A stretch of 64,000 bases of DNA from Arachnopeziza araneosa (taxonomy: Eukaryota; Ascomycota; Leotiomycetes; Helotiales; Arachnopezizaceae), in assembly GCA_003988855.1 (NCBI GenBank), contig QYAI01000065.1:1-64000 (forward strand), given 5' to 3'. How positions within the stretch are numbered: position 1 is the first letter of the stretch; every line of letters starts with the position of its first letter. The translations under genes and the position numbers were made by a program. Below, piece after piece: positions 33,536 to 46,304 of the stretch. The notes below the pieces were generated by a model. That model saw only the letters and a list, made by a program, of their open reading frames with translations. It ran no database searches and was not told the DNA's origin.

Positions 33536-34035
33536 CTCTACCGGCGTCCGATGATATGCGACTGTCCTGGTCTGGCGTATCTTGAAAAAGAACAGGCTGC
33601 AAGGCTGACGACAAATACTTCAAGGTGGGGTGGCGGGGTAGAAAATGACACCCCCTTGGATTCTTTACCTTCAAACATTATCACCAAATGGTTCGAGCCC
33701 AGGTCGAACATGGCATCAAAAATTAGAGGTATTTTTTTTCTTCGCTATTATCTACCTGGAGATAAGTTTAAACGTGGTGATCTTATCGCGTTTAGCTTCT
33801 GAGTAAACTGTGTATTTCTTTCTCGCCAACAAATTAAAATGACACGAAAGTCATGATATCTCAACCTATTTTCCCCATCCCATTAAATTTTAATTCGACG
33901 CATGCAATCCGGGTATCATATGCTATCTAACGCCAGCCTGACCGCTTGTAGAACCTGTGGCTACACTGAAATGCAAATGCCAATAAAAGGCGCCCCCCTC
34001 CAACCGTGATAAGATCTCCTGCTTGCTGGATCTCC
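33536..34035. other. Intergenic between JJJ1 and the SPX-RING gene
   Basis: 500 bp of AT-rich sequence; promoter of JJJ1 on the left and 3' UTR of the SPX-RING gene on the right. No gene is seen. Confidence 0.45.
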
Positions 34036-35933
34036 TCACATTATATAACATTTTGACTCCGAAGGGTGTCTATAGGAGGGACCAAATCGCGCGATGCCAT
34101 CCGCAGTCTCACGTGCGATGAGGGCTTCTCGTACCTCTTTTGGAAAGTACTTCTCCACATACTTTTCCATTTCATGATCAATATTATCTATTACCCATTA
34201 GCTCAACAATACAAGTAGTCCGAAGTTCCAGTGACATACCTGGACCAGCCTCCATTACGACTGGCTCCCGGCAGAGGGGGCAGAATTTCTTGTTATCTCT
34301 TTGCAATTGTATGGTACATTCAATGCACAGAACATGATTGCATCTCATTCGGATGGGTCGCCAGGCAAGACCTAAGCAGATAGGACACTTGTAATCCTCA
34401 AGCTGAGGCACAACTTGGAGCAAATCCTGATTTATCTGGCTGCAAACAGCAACGGCCATTGAACCTGTCTTGACGCTGTCGGATTGGACCAACATTGGTA
34501 ATGCCCTTCTTGCGTTGAGATGGGTCCTTTTGTCGAACTCTGAAGCTTGGTTAGCAGTGTTGCTATGCCTCGATATGATAAAGGACCGTGTGACGGGCAT
34601 ACACCAAGTGCTAGAAAATAAGAATATAAACGAACTTACTTTTCATGATTTTCGAGACTGCCTTCTCATTAATTTCCTGGAATTTGAGACTAAGGAGTAA
34701 TGAGATGTTAATATCGACAAATTGTTTCAGCGCCCGTTGACTTTCAGGTAATTTGAAACTGTCGACAATCTTTCGTTTCAATACCTCTCCTTGGAACCAC
34801 TGAAGCTGCTGAGCTGCCTTGGTACTATTTCGGCTGCCGTGATCGAGCTCATGAGTAGAGAAGAATATGCCGGCCTGAGAGTAGAGATCGAATAATTCTC
34901 TCCACCTATGTAAGTCCGATTTATGAAACTTCGAAGGAGGCCTAACTCATAGTGTGAGCACAAGTGGAAATAACACAAAGGAATAGACAAGATGTTTGAA
35001 TAGATTCGGAGAACTACAGTCATAGACGCCCATACCTTGCAAGTGCTCTTAGATCAGCCGAAAGAGCCTCGATTTTTACACACAGATCCTTCTCTTCTCG
35101 TACTTGCAAATTATCGAGAGTTGTGACATCCTCATGAAGGATATCGAAAAACTCAGCATCGAAAGTTAAAGGAATCTCAATTCGTTGGATTTGATCACCT
35201 TGAGAACTGTTATTTCCCAGTCAGTAGGCAATCTTCTCAACAGTGAGGCGTGGTGATGAATTTCACGCCTCCAAGTTAAAATAATGATGGGATAGAGCTA
35301 ACTCGAACCTCTTGAAACAGAATAGGCTGCTCAAAGAGCAAAAAAGCGGCAAATGTATGGAATAGGGAAAAGTAGAACAAGATAGAAAATGACATCTGAC
35401 ATACTCGGTCATTCCACTGCTTTCATCCACATGATCAACAAACTCGGCTTTGACATGACTGCCATGCTGCTTCGAAGCTAAATCGGACAAATATCTTCTT
35501 GTACTAGGAGTAAGAGACGCATCCACTGCGGCTCCGTTCTCTAATTGAACAAAGAGGGTGAGCTTCGGAAGTGCTATAGGCCCATCTTGAAACGTTAGCT
35601 GTGGTCTTGGGAGGGGTTTCATCTCTACAAACCATTGAAATCGTACTGAAATCCCGAAGTGCTGTTCCGCCTCTGAGCTGGAGCGATTGGCGTGCTTTCT
35701 TGGGTATTCTGCGCAGCTAGCTCGGCCAGAGTTTCCGGAGTGAGCCCAAGGCCCTCGAGTTCCTTTTGTATCTATCGCTCCCCGTTAGCATGGAAAACGG
35801 CGTGGACTCATTTGCTCATGCGTGCCCTTTTCAAGCATTTCTTGAGTTGCGAATATGGTATGGCAGACTCTTTCCAGTGTTGGGGAAAGTCGCCCTGCTC
35901 CAAGGCCTCTCTGAACTCACGAGCGAACTTCAT
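34036..35933 (-). CDS. SPX-domain RING-finger protein, probable E3 ubiquitin ligase
   Basis: Seven exons (35933-35826, 35771-35633, 35585-35405, 35206-35036, 34905-34640, 34539-34240, 34187-34036) give 438 residues. The N-terminal SPX half-motif (MKFAREFREALEQGDFP, AIPYSQLKKCLKR) and a later helical part (about 190-290) suggest binding of inositol polyphosphates. The C3HC4 RING is CPICLGLAWRPIRMRCNHVLC ... CPLC (about 340-385). Homologues in ascomycetes are described as SPX-RING proteins; their substrates are unclear. The first intron keeps the frame only with donor AGG|GCACGC, a GC start. A run of 13 G lies 15 bp upstream of the start codon. Confidence 0.85.
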
Positions 35934-35948
35934 GTTGGGATGATGGAT

Positions 35949-35961
35949 GGGGGGGGGGGGG
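35949..35961. repeat. Run of 13 G next to the SPX-RING start codon
   Basis: Homopolymer of 13 guanines (cytosines on the coding strand), 15 bp before the ATG, so in the 5' UTR or core promoter. Its length may be uncertain if the assembly relied on homopolymer-sensitive reads. Confidence 0.8.
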
Positions 35962-36699
35962 TTTAAGGGAAAAGGGAAGAGGAGGAGGTGCGACGACGAG
36001 GCAGTGTAAAGAGAAGACAAGCCAAGATTAAAAGTCAACAACAAGTAGATTTGCCACTGGGTGGCAATCAATTCCGCGATGTCAACAGCAAAAACACGCG
36101 GGAAGCGACAGGTGATTATATACACAATGTTAGACTCCTACGAGGCGAGCACAGGGAAGAAACGAGGGAAGGATCGAGACGAGCTTAAGGCCGCCCGCCC
36201 ACTGTTTCCCTGACATGACCTAACCCTTCTTCTCATGGTCGTCGACATCAGCGGCCTGCTGGTGGGAAAAGATTTCGCCCGCCAGCCAATCAGCGGTGCC
36301 TCAGGCGGTGGTGGCTCAACATCACGAGGGACCCAGACTCATCGCTTGCAGGTGCCCTCTGCCGCAAGTTCCCGACTTGTGCCTCCGCATCAGCCACAGC
36401 ACGGCAACAGTGTTGCAGTGTGAAAAAGGTATTCTCGTAGTCTTGAGCGTTGTCCCTAAGCCTTGCCTTCTCTTGTTGCGTCAAGACTGTTTTCGTATTC
36501 CCAGACTTCATTTCGGTGGAACGCTCATGGTCGTGTGCCCTACGGCCCAACGTCTCTAGCCTTGTGCAGCCCACCCGCGCCGCACGAGCCACCGCACCGC
36601 CCCGCCCCACCCCGCCTCGCCTCTCTCTCTCTCTCTCTCCGATGCCGTTGATGTCGTCGTCGTCGACCATTCCAAGAACCATTCTCTCTCCTCCTCGAG
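35962..36699. promoter_or_regulatory. Divergent region between SPX-RING and F-box genes
   Basis: About 740 bp between divergent starts. Near the F-box gene there is a C-rich, then CT-dinucleotide tract (36600-36640) typical of a core promoter. No gene is recognised. Confidence 0.5.
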
Positions 36700-38693
36700 A
36701 TGGCCTCATTTGATCGCCTCCCAGACGAGGTTCTCCAGCACGTCCTCTACCATCTCTCGCCGCGCGATGTCCTCTTCAACGTGCAAAGAACATCCAAGAG
36801 GTTGCACCGCTTGGGAGGAGAACCTCTGCTGTGGCGACATCATTGTCAAACGGCTTTTAGACACTGGGACTCAAAACACGCCATAAGGCTCAAGTATACC
36901 GGCCTGGTCAATGGTGTAGATTGGAAGAGTCTCTATGTTCATAGACGGCACGTTGATTTTCGAACAACCGAAATCCTGAATAGTATTCTTGACACACAAA
37001 CAGACAGAATCTCCAAGTTCGAGAGGATCGCGAAATTGGGCTACGACACCAAAGATACACTGCTACGCCATTGTCGGACAGATCCCGAGGTTGAGGATGG
37101 CCTTGCTCGAAGGTTAGGCCAGTGTCCTCGGGCAGTCTCCATGATCTAACATAGACCCAGATACTATGCCAATGCCGTCCTCGATCATATCCATAGGGCA
37201 AAAGCGATCAAGATATGGCACAGAATACTATTAAGCAGCAACGACTATTTCGAAAGCATAAACACTTCCCCGCAGGATGTTATATCTTTAGAGAGAGCTC
37301 TGGGGGCATTTGATTTATTTATAATTCATGACAACCGAGGTGATTTGGTAGAAGTATGCTCCAACCAGGACACTGCTTGCTGCATGGCTAACCGCTGTTA
37401 GATTTCAGATATGCTTGATGATATTGCCAATTTGTTGCGCTCTGAGTGCCCTGATATTGAGCATTTACCAACCCGCAGGAAAGCACTAGTGACGGTAGCT
37501 TTCCTCCGAAAACACAATCTTATAGGCCTGGCTGTGGAAGTAGGATACCGAGACTTGCAGAACAGTTATATCGGCATTGCATTACAGGACGAAGACCACC
37601 CCTCATTACCATTGATATCCGTTTCCATATTCTGCGCAGTAGGAAGAAGAATCGGGCTCGATGCTCGCCTTTGTGGCGTACCGAATCATGTCCATGGCAT
37701 GGCCTTTCCTCCAGCTGGAGAAACCCTTGATGGGAGGAGAATGGAAGGTGAAGAATCCCAAGCTAGCCCTATGTACTTGGACCCCTACCGATCAGATCAG
37801 GAGGTTCCCATACACGACATCAGAATCATGTTAACGCAGTGGGGTATCAAACAAGATCAGTTGCCCGAGTATATGAAGGATATTTCAGTGTCCAGTGTAA
37901 TTCTCCGCACGTCAAGGAATATTCTGGCCACAGTACACGACTTCAGAGCGACGGCTCGAACCGCTCCAACCATAGGCCACCCCACTATATCTCTGCACCC
38001 CTCAATTAATGTAAACCCATTTGCAGATTTGGACAGTGCATTCTACTCAGCATTGTGGGCGAATTTCTTATTTGGAAATTCTTTAAAAATCCCACATGGA
38101 ACCCCACAGGCTCAATTTATTCCCATTATCCTAGAGAGGTTTGAACGTCTCTTTCCTATGGACGCTTCACTCATCGAAAGGTATATTCTCCCTCTGTACA
38201 CCGATGTGAGCCATCCAGAAAATGAGAGTCTGGTGAGCACATTGCACGTAGTGCGTGCTGCAGACCAGACCCCGAAGCAGGTTCATCTTCGCCAACCAAC
38301 TAGTCAAGATGTCATCTACAGAGTCGGCCAAGTGTTCCGCCACAAGCGATACGGTTACACCGCAGCGATCATAGGGTGGGATATGGAGTGTCATATGAAT
38401 TCTGATTGGATGGCACAGAATAATGTTGACTCGTTATCAAGGGGAAGATATCAGAGTTTCTACCATGCCTTGTAGGTACTGAGATGTTAACTTTGAAGAC
38501 GCTCCGGCTCACTGACAGTTCTCTTAGTGTCGAGGATACCAGCATTCGATATGTAGCGGAGGAAAACATTGAGATCATCAAGCCGGGTGTCCCCTCCACT
38601 CTGATGAGCTTGGCTGGAAAGTTTTTCAAGCGCTGGGATAAGGAGAGTCAAGTCTTTGTTTCTAATATCAGAGATGAATACCCAGAAGATTAG
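36700..38693 (+). CDS. F-box protein with SirB1-like and YccV-like domains (FBXO21-like)
   Basis: Probable substrate receptor of an SCF ubiquitin ligase. Exons 36700-37112, 37161-37353, 37402-38471 and 38528-38693 give 613 residues. An F-box (FDRLPDEVLQHVLYHLSPRD) opens the protein. A transglutaminase-like SirB1 domain follows in the middle (RRKALVTVAFLRKHNLIG to VHGMAFPPAG). A YccV/HspQ-like hemimethylated-DNA-binding-type domain closes it (YRVGQVFRHKRYGYTAAIIGW to RYVAEENIEI). The same three-part order is found in animal FBXO21. The last two domains are both known from bacteria. Confidence 0.87.
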
Positions 38694-38828
38694 ACTATAC
38701 ATAATGACAAGAGATTCATTTCGATGTAGATACAGCTTACTGTTTTGAATTGATCTTATTGTGCCTTGGTAACTACCTACTTCTACATGAAACGTGATGA
38801 CCTCTCTGATTCTTGGCAAACACTCTTC

Positions 38829-40473
38829 CTACTGCCCCTGAATTGCTTCGACCAAGTCTCTTAGTACGCCAGCATCCGCCAGCGCCTTAATGGCCTGATA
38901 CACCAGCGGAGTATCATCTCTCTTTCTCTGTAGCGCTATGTCCTGATCTTGACTAGCGGCTGAAATCTCCTCCATGTAGCGATCACTCAATCTATGGTGC
39001 TCTTCGCTCAGGCCCTCGTATAAGCTGAAAAGTTCTGGCGGATCGGATATGGCCGCAGCGATTTTCTTCTGCTGGGGAACTGGGAGTTCAGCGTTCGCAA
39101 CATCTTCCTCTGACAAGTTAAAAGATCGTCGCAGGTCGTCAACCGAGCCAATCCACTTTTTCGATTCAACATGCAGCTTCCAGTCTGGGGCGAGATCCTC
39201 AAGTGCTGATTCGACTTGGGTGAGAGAGAGCAAGTTTTCAGATATATTGGCGAGGACTACACCAACGGGACACTTGGTTAAAGCGTGAAGAACGTAATCG
39301 ATGTTGTCAATCTCCCCGAACTGCTGGATCCGTGTCTTGATATTGTCTCTCGCAACCGAGACCCAGTCTCCGCCAGTCCTGCCGACACAAGTGGGTTCAC
39401 GCTGTAAGCCATCAAGCTTCCAAACCTCGCCAGCAACAGGGACATAAGCAATGAAGTGATACGCGTCACTATCTTCAAGGATGATGCGCTTCTTTCTGCC
39501 ATTCCTTGCAACTTTTTGTTTCGGCTTCAATTGACTATCCCATTTCTCGAAATCATTCTCGAGATGCAGATCAGCGGCTAAGATATCAGAACGTCGAAGA
39601 AAAGAATTATGAACGCCACGGATGAAATCATTGTGTCCAAGCTGTTGGCCACGATGAGCTGGATCAAGGCTTTGAGTGGATTCCTTGAAAGCCTCTAACT
39701 TGGGACCAAGATCAATCTCAGGGATGTTCATGACAATGTTCATCAATGCCACAGTTGCGCAAGCATTTTCTGTTGTCTAAGAATTGAGTAAGTACGGTAC
39801 ATTAAGAAAATGTATGTTGGACAAACCTGATTGGCGAACCATACGTGATTAGGGCATTCGGCAGCATCCGGATCTTCTCGAGCATCGACGGCCCGATACT
39901 TGAACAAGAAAACCATGCCATAAATAGGGTTGCTGCAGGAAGATTAATAAAAATGCAAACTTCTTAAAAGATTATCCTTACGGTAGCGTTGCTAATGACT
40001 CGTCGTCCAGGCCAAAGAGTTCATGAATCTTGACACACTGAACACCATATTCCTTGAGAAGAAAATTGAAAAGAGCCTGCGCAGATCATGTTAGCTTTCA
40101 TCAAGAGTGTTCAAGAAGTTCCGAATGTGAGAAGAATGCGAAGACATACGGGTTCGGATTCTAACTCAATCCATCCCTTCCAGTTTTTACGATCCTTATC
40201 GGTCAATGGAGTCCAAGACTCATCAAGTGGATCGACCTGGTCATCAGCATCTCTCTTTCTCTTCTGTGAGGCTCCTTCACCCTCAGAATTCTCATCTTCT
40301 GAAGTATCCTTCTCAATTGACTCCTGAATGCTTTGGACAGGAGTTTGTCCGCGTGCTGTAAGCTGAGGCGGAGGCGTGGCCCCAGGCGTAGAGACCGGAG
40401 TAGCAGATCTTTGTTTGATTCTGGAGGAACGTCTTCGCTCTCCGGTATTCATGCCGGCTGAAATGTCCTTCAT
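38829..40473 (-). CDS. Ubiquitin carboxyl-terminal hydrolase, UCH family (UCH37/BAP1-like)
   Basis: Exons 40473-40150, 40076-39982, 39932-39827 and 39776-38829 give 490 residues. The N-terminal 80 residues are basic and Ser/Thr/Pro-rich, then acidic, and carry RKRDADD, so nuclear localisation is plausible. The UCH domain begins at WIELESEPALFNFLLKEYG. The oxyanion Gln175 and catalytic Cys181 are in FANQTTENACATVALMNI, His282 is in DAYHFIAYVPV and the Asp is in WKLDGLQ. A C-terminal helical extension follows, as in the UCH37/BAP1 group rather than the short UCHL1/Yuh1 group. The start could also be the second ATG at 40452. Confidence 0.92.
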
Positions 40474-40575
40474 TTTGAAGTCCTGCGCGATACAATGGCG
40501 TCGGGCAGGGGCGCTTTTGGGATGAAATTTCAAAGTTTAGAGGAGAAGCAAGCTTTCTGTGGTTCTCGGATGAAA

Positions 40576-40607
<32 letters not shown>

Positions 40608-41154
40608 AGAACAAAGTACAATGGAGAAGAAGCTGCGGGGGTCAAGCAATCTCTTAAGCGGTGGTATCTACTCAGAAGCGGACCAGGAGAGAAATGGCAG
40701 GAATTAAATAAAGAGATGGCATGAGTGCGTGAGTGTCTATAGCCCAGAATCATCTCGAATAATAGGAGTTTGCTATTGTTATGTGGTTAGATGACAATAG
40801 TTAGGTGTCTTGTTGGTGTTGCCGCATTGTCCGTTTTGCCTGCTATTGTCGAACTTGTTGGAGTATTGAGGCGCTTAAGACGTCCTGGTGAAGCTCTAGC
40901 GGGCTCTAGCGGAAGGCGCTTCCCTTGCTCATTCGCACGCGGCGTGGAAGATGGATTTTCCGGCCGACATTTTGAAATCGCGATTCCGGAGACGCGTGAA
41001 CCTCGAAAGTCAACAACCCTTTGAAAAGGCAGGCTTCTCGCCAATTCTGACTGCCCCCCAACCAAGACCACCCAACGCATCACGTCCCCAAACCCACGAG
41101 GCTTCTCACTTCTCAAGGTCCGACGAGCGTTTGCCGCCCGGTGCAGAGTATGCA
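40474..41154. promoter_or_regulatory. Divergent region between the UCH gene and POM152
   Basis: About 680 bp between divergent start codons. It includes a GAA-rich tract (40572-40610). The part from 40951 is open in frame with POM152 and could encode an N-terminal extension. Confidence 0.45.
40572..40610. repeat. GAA microsatellite upstream of the UCH gene
   Basis: Imperfect (GAA)n tract of about 39 bp in the likely 5' UTR or promoter of the UCH gene; it reads CTT-rich on the coding strand. Confidence 0.8.
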
Positions 41155-44100
41155 ATGAACCGAACTCCTCGAATGCGGTCGGCCTTCCCATCCACCCCTG
41201 GAAGCGCAGCCCAGAGTCCGAATGATGGAGGCTCATCTCAGGCTGGAGGCAGGGTCACCTCTCCTCTCCCGAACCTTCCAGAGACATCTGCTCCCGTCCT
41301 GACCGTCGAGCCGATAATACCACTGAACCTCATCGATGCTCCAAGCCAGCGAATGTATGCCCTGGCCTTCTACGCATGTCTCACGGCGTACCGGTTATAC
41401 GATTGGTGGACTCTGGTAGAAGCAGATACTCATTCTATATCTCTTTTCGTCAAATGGTGTTTCATTGATTTGGTGTTTCTATTTGGATTACCGCAATTAC
41501 GAATACCATGGCTACAGTGGTCAGACTCAACATCTATTTGGGCATGTCTTGCTCATGTGGTATTGAATGCGCTGTTGATGTTTCGTATTCCTGTAAGTAT
41601 TTGCAGATCTGTGAAGTATCATTACTAATGCTGAATAGCTTCCGTTTGAAGCGATGGTCATGGCTGTCGTAAAAACCGTCTTTGATTCGGAGATGTCCAT
41701 CTCGGAAAATAAAGTTCGTCCTGGAAACATCTTGCACAATTCTTCCCTTATTATGGGAAAGCAGATCATTAATATCTTGCCAGAAGGGTATGTCCCTCAG
41801 CTACTATCACTTACACTCCATTGACCGTAAGCAGCTCGGCCACCATGAACCCAGAACAGCTACCATTCTGTATCGATTCTAGGCATCCGCTAGCTAATAT
41901 ACCCCTATTCTTCAACCAAACGAAACCAAAACATGTCGAGTTACTGCGAATCGATTTTGATACTAATGCAAACGAAACGATTGTTCTATCAACGAAGGAA
42001 GTGAATCATGCCAAGAAAGTTCACGATGAGCACCTGGTATCTATATTGTACGCGGCTAAGAAGCCGGGTTTTTATAGACTTCTCAAGGTGGTTGATAAGA
42101 CAAAGCTAGAGGTTCAGCGTCGGATGTCTGACACACTTGTTGTAAACTGCCCTCGAGCAGTAATCAAGTCTACAGATTCTGATCGGTGTCATGGTGATTT
42201 ATCTGACCTGACCATGGAAATCGAAGGTACTCCACCTTTGAAAGTGGTATACAGCCGTACCGCGAACAACGACCAAAGTGTCCATCACTTTCAGAGCATC
42301 CAACCAGAAAATTTTGTATCGCCTCTCATTGGTACTCCTAGCAGTACCTTGGTTGCCGCAGGGAGTCAAGATGTATCGTGGGCTCGGACACAGCGAATTT
42401 CTGTCCCACTGAATGAATCCATGACTCCCGGCGGAAAATGGCTTTATTCAATAGACGAGATCCACGACGCAACGGGAAACGTAGCCAACTTCTCCTCGGC
42501 TTCAGACGACGGAGAGCATGTCTATCCTCGAGGAGCACATTTAGAACAGGCTTTTACGGTTCATGAGCGGCCACATGCTAATCTCTTTGGCTGTGATTCC
42601 CGAAACCCCTTAATGGCAGCAATTGGAAAATCAAAGACCCTTCCCACATTATATGAGTCAACTCAATCAAAATTGGCCTCTCGTCCTGATGACACTTCTC
42701 ACACTCTTAGATGGAAATTCTCTCCCCTGGATACTCTAACAAAGAATGGGGATCATGGCAGTCAAGTTATCGACGAAGAATATCTTGCCAAAAATTCTCA
42801 CGATTCTCCAGAGATCCGCGAGCCTGGTCTCTACACCCTCACGGGTGTGAGAAGCAAGTTTTGTGATGGCGTGATTAAGGAACCTTCCTCCTGCCTGTTG
42901 CTCAATCCACCGGAGCCTGAGTTGATACTCACTGCTGAAAACATCAACGACAAATGTGCTGGAAATTCGATTGGTCTTGTGGTTGATCTTGACCTTATTG
43001 GTACTCCGCCTTTCATTGTCAGATATGACATTATTGTGAAAGGTGGAATTATTCCAAAGCAGGTTAGGGTGACAGGGTTGAGATATCAGCTAGAGCTCAA
43101 ACCTAAGGACGCAGGTCATTTCAAATACCGCTTTACGGAAATTGATGATGACGTATACAAGGGCCACAAACTTAGTGGAAAAGGCATGACTTTGGAGCAA
43201 GATGTCAAGCCACCTGCTTCTGCCTATTTGAGACGTCCATCCACGAATATCGATGCCTGCATCGAAGAGCCTGTCGAAATGAATGTGGAGTTGTCTGGCG
43301 AGCAACCATTCACGTTGGAGTATGAGCTCATACACGACGGAAAAAGGAAGAAGTCCAAGGTCACCGGAATTGAGACGGACGTTTACAGCATCAACACAGA
43401 TCCCTTGACTAAAGGTGGAGAGTACACTCTTGCACTCACCAGTGTTCAGGATAAAACTGGTTGCAAGATCTTCCTGAATAGCGAAGCAAAGTTCACTGTT
43501 AGAAGACAACGACCCAGGGCCGCATTTGGTCGTATAGAAGGAAAGTACAAGACAGTGGAGGTAGAAGGCCGAGGGATTGCGCTCCCATTGCGCTTGACTG
43601 GCCGAGCTCCTTGGACAATCAGTTACACGAACGTCAACGATCCGTCCAAGAAATTTTTGCAAAAGGTAGCAAGCTTGAACAATGATATTATCAAGGTTGA
43701 CGATCGCGGAACGTACAGAATTTTAGACGTTTCAGATGAGCAATGCCCTGGAACAGTCGATTCCTCGGCCTCATCCTTTGAGGTGGATTGGTTTGCTAGA
43801 CCTCAGATCAAGCTTGCTGAGACGGCTGTCCTAATTCCAGACGGGAAGAAATTTGTCAAGCGTGAGGTCTGCGAGGGTGACATTGATGCTGTGGAGTTAA
43901 ATCTTATTGGTAAGCTTGTTTTGCGAGAGCCTACTTTGAGAGCTAACATTTGCCAGGGTCGTCGCCGTACAATGTCAAATACCAAGTCCGACATAAACCT
44001 ATTCACGGCTCTAGCTCCTTGATCCACAAGGAATTTGAAGCTGCGTTGGGTTCTGCAACTATTTCGATGGATACTGCAAAGCCTGGCATGTATGAATACC

Positions 44101-45062
44101 AATTTTCAGAGCTCTCTGATGCCTTGTATGATCATGATGGAAAGAAATTTGCGCCCCTGGTCCTTGAGCAAAAAGTGAACCGAAAGCCAGTAGCATCATT
44201 TGTCAAGCCAGGACAGTCTTACAAGTATTGCAAGGAGGAGCTAGCTAGAGATGAGGTTATTCCTATCAAACTGGAAGGTGTTCCTCCATTCAGTCTCGAA
44301 ATCGATATCAAGCATCAGAGTCATTCTCGTCCCGAAACTGTCAAGATAGCGAACATCGAGTCAAATCATTATGATTTCCGGATACCCCACCGTGTTCTTT
44401 CACTTGGTATTCATCAGGTTAGCGTACGGAAGGTCCGTGACTCTCATGGGTGTCAACAGAAGACAGAGTATGGAGCACCTCATGTTCAAGTCCAGGTCTA
44501 CGACGTTCCGACCATTTTCCCTCTGGATTCTCGTACCGACTACTGTGTGGGAGAGAGAATCGCATATACCTTGTCAGGAGCCCAACCCTTTGAGATCTAT
44601 TACACATTTGAAGGCGTTTCAAGGAAAGCAAAGTCGACCAGCACGACCTTCAAACGAATTGCGGAGAAACCTGGAAATTTTACTATCACTGGGCTATCTG
44701 ATAAGGCCAGCGAGTGCAAAGCAAGGACCAAAATTACTAAGCTCATCCATGAAATGCCGAGTGTCAAGATCAGCCAAGGAAAACAAGTCGAAGTAGACAT
44801 TCATGAGGGTGGTGAGGCAGAGCTTCTCTTTGAATTCTGGGGCACGCCGCCTTTTGAATTCACATATACGAGAAGCACCAATGCGAAGAGGGGCCAGAAA
44901 TCACAAGTTCTAGAGACTCGACATGAGGTTTCTTACGAGCACAGCAAAATAATTCAATCCTCGCAGGAGGGAACATACGAAGTGGTTGCAATAAAGGACA
45001 AGTACTGTTCTTTTTCTACTCAACGAGTGGAAGAAAGTAGACAAAAGCTTCTTCAATTTTAA
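41155..45062 (+). CDS. POM152: Nucleoporin POM152
   Basis: Membrane-ring nucleoporin that anchors the pore in the nuclear envelope. Exons 41155-41592, 41639-41787, 41835-43909 and 43957-45062 give 1255 residues. A Ser/Pro-rich N-terminus is followed by membrane segments (about residues 65-170), the conserved SATMNPEQLPFCIDSRHPLA, and then a long lumenal part made of repeated immunoglobulin-like units. Their signature recurs as GTPPLKVVY, GTPPFIVRYDI, GEQPFTLEYEL, GRAPWTISYT, GVPPFSLEIDI, GAQPFEIYYTF and GTPPFEFTYTR. I chose the ATG at 41155 (MNRTPRMRSAFPSTPG) because known homologues begin with this motif; the frame stays open upstream to an ATG at 40951, which would add 68 residues. Confidence 0.94.
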
Positions 45063-45181
45063 GGAAAGTGTACAATTGTTGAATACTGTTTGAGATCATA
45101 GCGTGGCGTTGGGCATGAAGGTGGGATTTTGTTACTATTTGTGTATACCAAGCATCCAGAATACCAAAATGAGTCATCTAC

Positions 45182-46203
45182 TTATATTGATCCATCATTC
45201 CTATGCCCTCTCTCTAGCTCTTTTAGGTATTCAATCTCAAACCGATATTTCCTCCCTTTATTATAATTCGCACCTAGTCCCCAATTGATCTCCCCAGCAT
45301 CTACCTTTACAGCACCCAGCGCCTTGAAACCATCTAGTATCTCCCGCTTCTGCTCCCAAGTATACGTCTGCGGTGGTTCCTGCCAAGCAACCCTAAGGGT
45401 CTGAATATCCGCACCGCTCAACCTACACCAAGTCAGCATCCCACCACGATTCAGACGGAGAAGGACAAGACGCACCACTTCCCCACCTTTCTGATCCCCT
45501 TCCTCACCTGGCCTACCCGGGCCGCCTTCTCTACCTCATTCGGCCTGCTCCTCACCTTCTCGCTCCCCAGCTGGACACGCACGTGGACGTGGCGGATGGC
45601 CGCGACGACCTCCCTCCCGAGGACCAGGTCGCTCCGCAGCGTCTTGTGCTTCCAGATGGCGTAGTCGATGCTGACGTGCACGATCTGGGTGGCGCCGCCC
45701 CAGACGACGGCGAGCGCCTCGGAGCGGATCTGGCGCGAGAGCGTGAGCAGCGCCGCGGGGATGGGCTGCGTGAGGAGGAGCGCCGATTGCAGAGAGCGGG
45801 GGTGCGGCCCGACGATGGGTGAGAGGGCGGGCGTGGGTGCGGGCAGGAGGTGCCTGTAGATCTGGAGGCGGATCTCGAGGGGGAGGAGGAGGAGGGGGGA
45901 GGTTGGTGGTGGTGGTGCGGTGGGGGGAGTCCTGCTTGGGAGGATGCTGCGCTGTGAGGGGATGGCTAAGGGATAGGGGTTCAGTGCGTATTGTCTGAGT
46001 TTGAAGAAGTAGTCTCGTAGTTCGGCCTTGCGTAGACTCCAGACGGCGTCCTCTGGGAGGTGGAGGATGGATTGGATGGCTGGGGGGGAGTGGGAGATGC
46101 AGAGACGTTTGTTGGAGATAGCTGCCTCTGAGGATGGGGAATTGGAACGTTTAGGAGGGGTTTCGTTGTCGTCTGGAGGTATCGACATTGCTACGAGGTA
46201 CAT
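45182..46203 (-). CDS. Hypothetical protein with a 2EXR/F-box-like segment
   Basis: Exons 46203-45476 and 45422-45182 give 322 residues. After a Pro/Ser-rich start and a helical stretch, LLLLPLEIRLQIYRHLLPAP resembles the 2EXR or F-box-like motif common in expanded ascomycete families. Downstream, LLTLSRQIRSEALAVVW is the second typical block of such proteins. No enzymatic motif is present. Much of exon 1 is GC-rich compared with its neighbours. A second in-frame ATG (MSIPPDDNE) lies five codons later and could be the true start. Function unknown. Confidence 0.7.
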
Positions 46204-46280
46204 GGTTATGTGGTGGATAGGGAAGGTTGGACGTCGGGATATTTAGATCAGATCAGATAAGATTAGGAGAACCGATACGA

Positions 46281-46304
46281 GTACTGTACAGTACAGTACA
46301 GTAG
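46281..46304. repeat. Tandem GTACA pentamer tract
   Basis: About 24 bp of GTACTGTACAGTACAGTACA-type sequence between the hypothetical gene and the P450. It is short and self-complementary, with no evident role. Confidence 0.7.

Noticed and set aside
39461..39466. ACGCGT within the UCH gene
   Set aside because: It lies in an exon coding the conserved active-site DAYHF region, so the coding constraint explains it; likewise the copies at about 5676 and 9078 are exonic.
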